This document shows positions 62,686-64,000 of a stretch of 64,000 bases of DNA, one piece after another (positions within the stretch are counted from its first letter, which is position 1; the number at the start of each line of letters is the position of its first letter). Source of the DNA: Mucidula mucida (taxonomy: Eukaryota; Basidiomycota; Agaricomycetes; Agaricales; Physalacriaceae); NCBI GenBank assembly GCA_015501055.1, contig JADNYV010000002.1, forward strand, positions 868,001-932,000, given 5' to 3'. The notes beneath the pieces were generated by a model that was given only the letters and a program-made list of their open reading frames with translations, had not been told where the DNA came from and did not search any database. The translations under genes were made by a program, and so were the position numbers.

Positions 62686-64000
62686 ATGGCGCCGCATGAT
62701 TGGGACCGGAATGCAGTCAAGGTGCGTGACCACGCCGTCCTGCTCGTCGCCTTTTTTTGAAACTATCCACTCAGAACCAGCTGAGATGGACATGTCAGCG
62801 GTTAGGCCAGATTCAGGAGAAAAATGACTCTCAAAGCAATATCACACGGCGAGACATTTCGACTCTTCTCCAACAGAATAATGTAAGTCTTGCCCGGGCT
62901 AAAGCACAAAAGCTAGTGCAAGAGGATGCATTTGGCGATGTCCTGGAGATAATGGGAATGTACACCGGTGTACTGTTGGAGCATATAAACGAACTGGATC
63001 AAGCGTAAAGCTTCCGCTGTGCATTATGATCCTCACTCTCATTATTCCATACCCCAGGACAGCCCCAAGTCCCGTCGTTGTGGAAGCCGCATCGACTCTC
63101 ATATTTGCTGCCTCTCATGTAGACGTCAAGGGTAAAGCTTCCTCCATGTCGCCCATTCGTGTGTAACACTTCACTCTTCTAGATCTGCACATTGTACGCG
63201 ATCTCCTTGTTCAACACTTTGGAGATGATTTCACGACATCCGCCTCGAGTAATCGCGATCACTACGTCTCTCCTCGTGTATGACGCCTGTCCCAAACGTT
63301 TCTTGTCTTTAAAACCTGTTGCAGGCTATTACGTCCCTCGCTACTCCCCCGCCAAGCGCCGCAGACCTCGACATGTACCTATTGAACATTGCCAAGTCGT
63401 ACAGCGTCAAGTGGGTCCCCGAGCCTCGCAGGCAAGATGTGTAGGTAATTTTTTTACGCGTTTAACTACGTCTCATTTCCGTCAGCGTCAACCAACTTTC
63501 TGAAATCCTGGACTCAAGTAGTTCACCTCTGGTAGACGTTCCTCGTCTGCGCCAACTTTGTGCACGTGGTCAGCTTGTCTTCTCTGTCACCTTGATGGGC
63601 ACCTAATCTCGACTTAGGCATTCCTGATCATCCTCCCTGGTTGCGTCCGCGTATCTGGAAGTAAGAACTCAACATAAAGCTCTATTTTCACGGCTGAAAG
63701 CCATACTTAGATTGTTTTTTGGCATCCTCCCTGTCTTAAAGGCGAACTGGGAGAAAGAAATAACATCTCAGCGCAATAGTTACTATGTGGGTCAATCTGC
63801 TTTGGGCATCAACACCAAATAACAGTCTGTAGGAACTTGTGCGGCGACTGCTTGCTCCCCTTCAAGATGATAGCCCCCCATCATCGTCCGCTCAGGACAA
63901 AGCGGTGCTCGACGTTTCACATCAACTATCACGCATACCGCCTGCATTATTCTCTGGACTCGCTGACGAGCCCGAAACCAGTCTTTTGTGTCCACTCGAT
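62686..64000 (+). CDS. IST1: IST1 (ESCRT-III regulator) reading frame continuing into a TBC/RabGAP domain, partial
   Basis: Nine exons so far (62686-62721, 62775-63004, 63058-63131, 63183-63277, 63325-63440, 63486-63568, 63618-63660, 63711-63786, 63833-64000 and beyond) keep phase throughout. Residues 1-~180 form an IST1 domain, which binds Vps4 and ESCRT-III: KNQLRWTCQRLGQIQ, ARAKAQKLVQEDAFGDVLEI, EAASTLIFAASHVDVKDLHI and YLLNIAKSYSVKWVPEPRR. At 63441 a choice exists. Unspliced, the frame stops at TAG 63442-63444. Spliced, it runs into VNQLSEILD, VDVPRLRQLCARGIPDHP, LRPRIWKLFFGILPVLKANW and NSYYELVRRLLAPL, the start of a TBC domain of the TBC1D13 type. Either this is one fused gene, or the IST1 gene ends at 63444 and a TBC gene with an unseen start follows. 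The window ends inside the TBC part. Confidence 0.82.

Overview
The window is nuclear DNA from a filamentous basidiomycete, most probably an Agaricomycete. The signs are densely packed genes on both strands, almost every gene cut by several 45-60 nt GT-AG introns, many shared divergent promoters, and family members typical of that group (tandem MARVEL proteins with proline-rich tails, a fungal proton channel, an NRPS-like ligase with a membrane and hexapeptide C-terminus). No rRNA, tRNA, CRISPR array, phage or intact transposon was recognised. I rebuilt about 30 genes by hand-splicing. In almost every case exon lengths and intron phases sum to a whole number of codons.

Layout. 0-11 kb: the tail of an unknown gene, a broken pirin gene (-), a four-TM protein (-), argininosuccinate lyase (+), an Sso1/2-type syntaxin (+), a small AN1 zinc-finger protein (-) and aspartate aminotransferase (+). 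11-24 kb: a protein phosphatase 4 regulatory subunit 1-like HEAT protein (+), two tandem MARVEL proteins (+), a voltage-gated proton channel (-), a FUN14 protein (+), the rRNA methyltransferase Nop2 (+) and a Sur7/PalI protein (-). 25-30 kb: a Glu/Ala/Lys/Pro-rich disordered protein (+), eIF2B epsilon (+) and Pmp3 (-). 30.4-35.0 kb: kynurenine formamidase (+), kynureninase (-) and kynurenine 3-monooxygenase (+), three linked enzymes of the tryptophan-to-NAD route. 35-41 kb: an AT-hook protein (-), the ER lectin Yos9/OS-9 (+), 2.7 kb of gene-poor DNA and a small EF-hand-like protein (-). 41-54 kb: the spliceosomal helicase Prp28 (+), a Hal4/Hal5-type kinase (+), Nse1 of the Smc5/6 complex (+), a large AAA ATPase (-), phosphatidylinositol synthase (-) and asparagine synthetase (+). 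55-60.3 kb: a roughly 1,550-residue ligase-carrier-membrane-hexapeptide synthetase (-). 62.7-64 kb: an IST1 gene whose reading frame splices on into a TBC/RabGAP domain (+).

The most unusual gene is the synthetase at 55.0-60.3 kb. Its layout (adenylating ligase, carrier domain, then three membrane-plus-hexapeptide modules) matches epsilon-poly-L-lysine-synthetase-type enzymes. Its ligase core looks like an acyl-CoA ligase rather than an amino-acid-activating domain, and the C-terminal ligase subdomain appears to be duplicated. The kynurenine trio forms a small pathway cluster with a divergent BNA5/BNA4 promoter.

A caution on quality: at least ten conserved genes contain single-base frame slips, nearly all fixed by adding one base, often beside a short homopolymer. 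This looks like systematic indel error in the assembly rather than mass pseudogenisation, so CDS translations from this record should be corrected before use.
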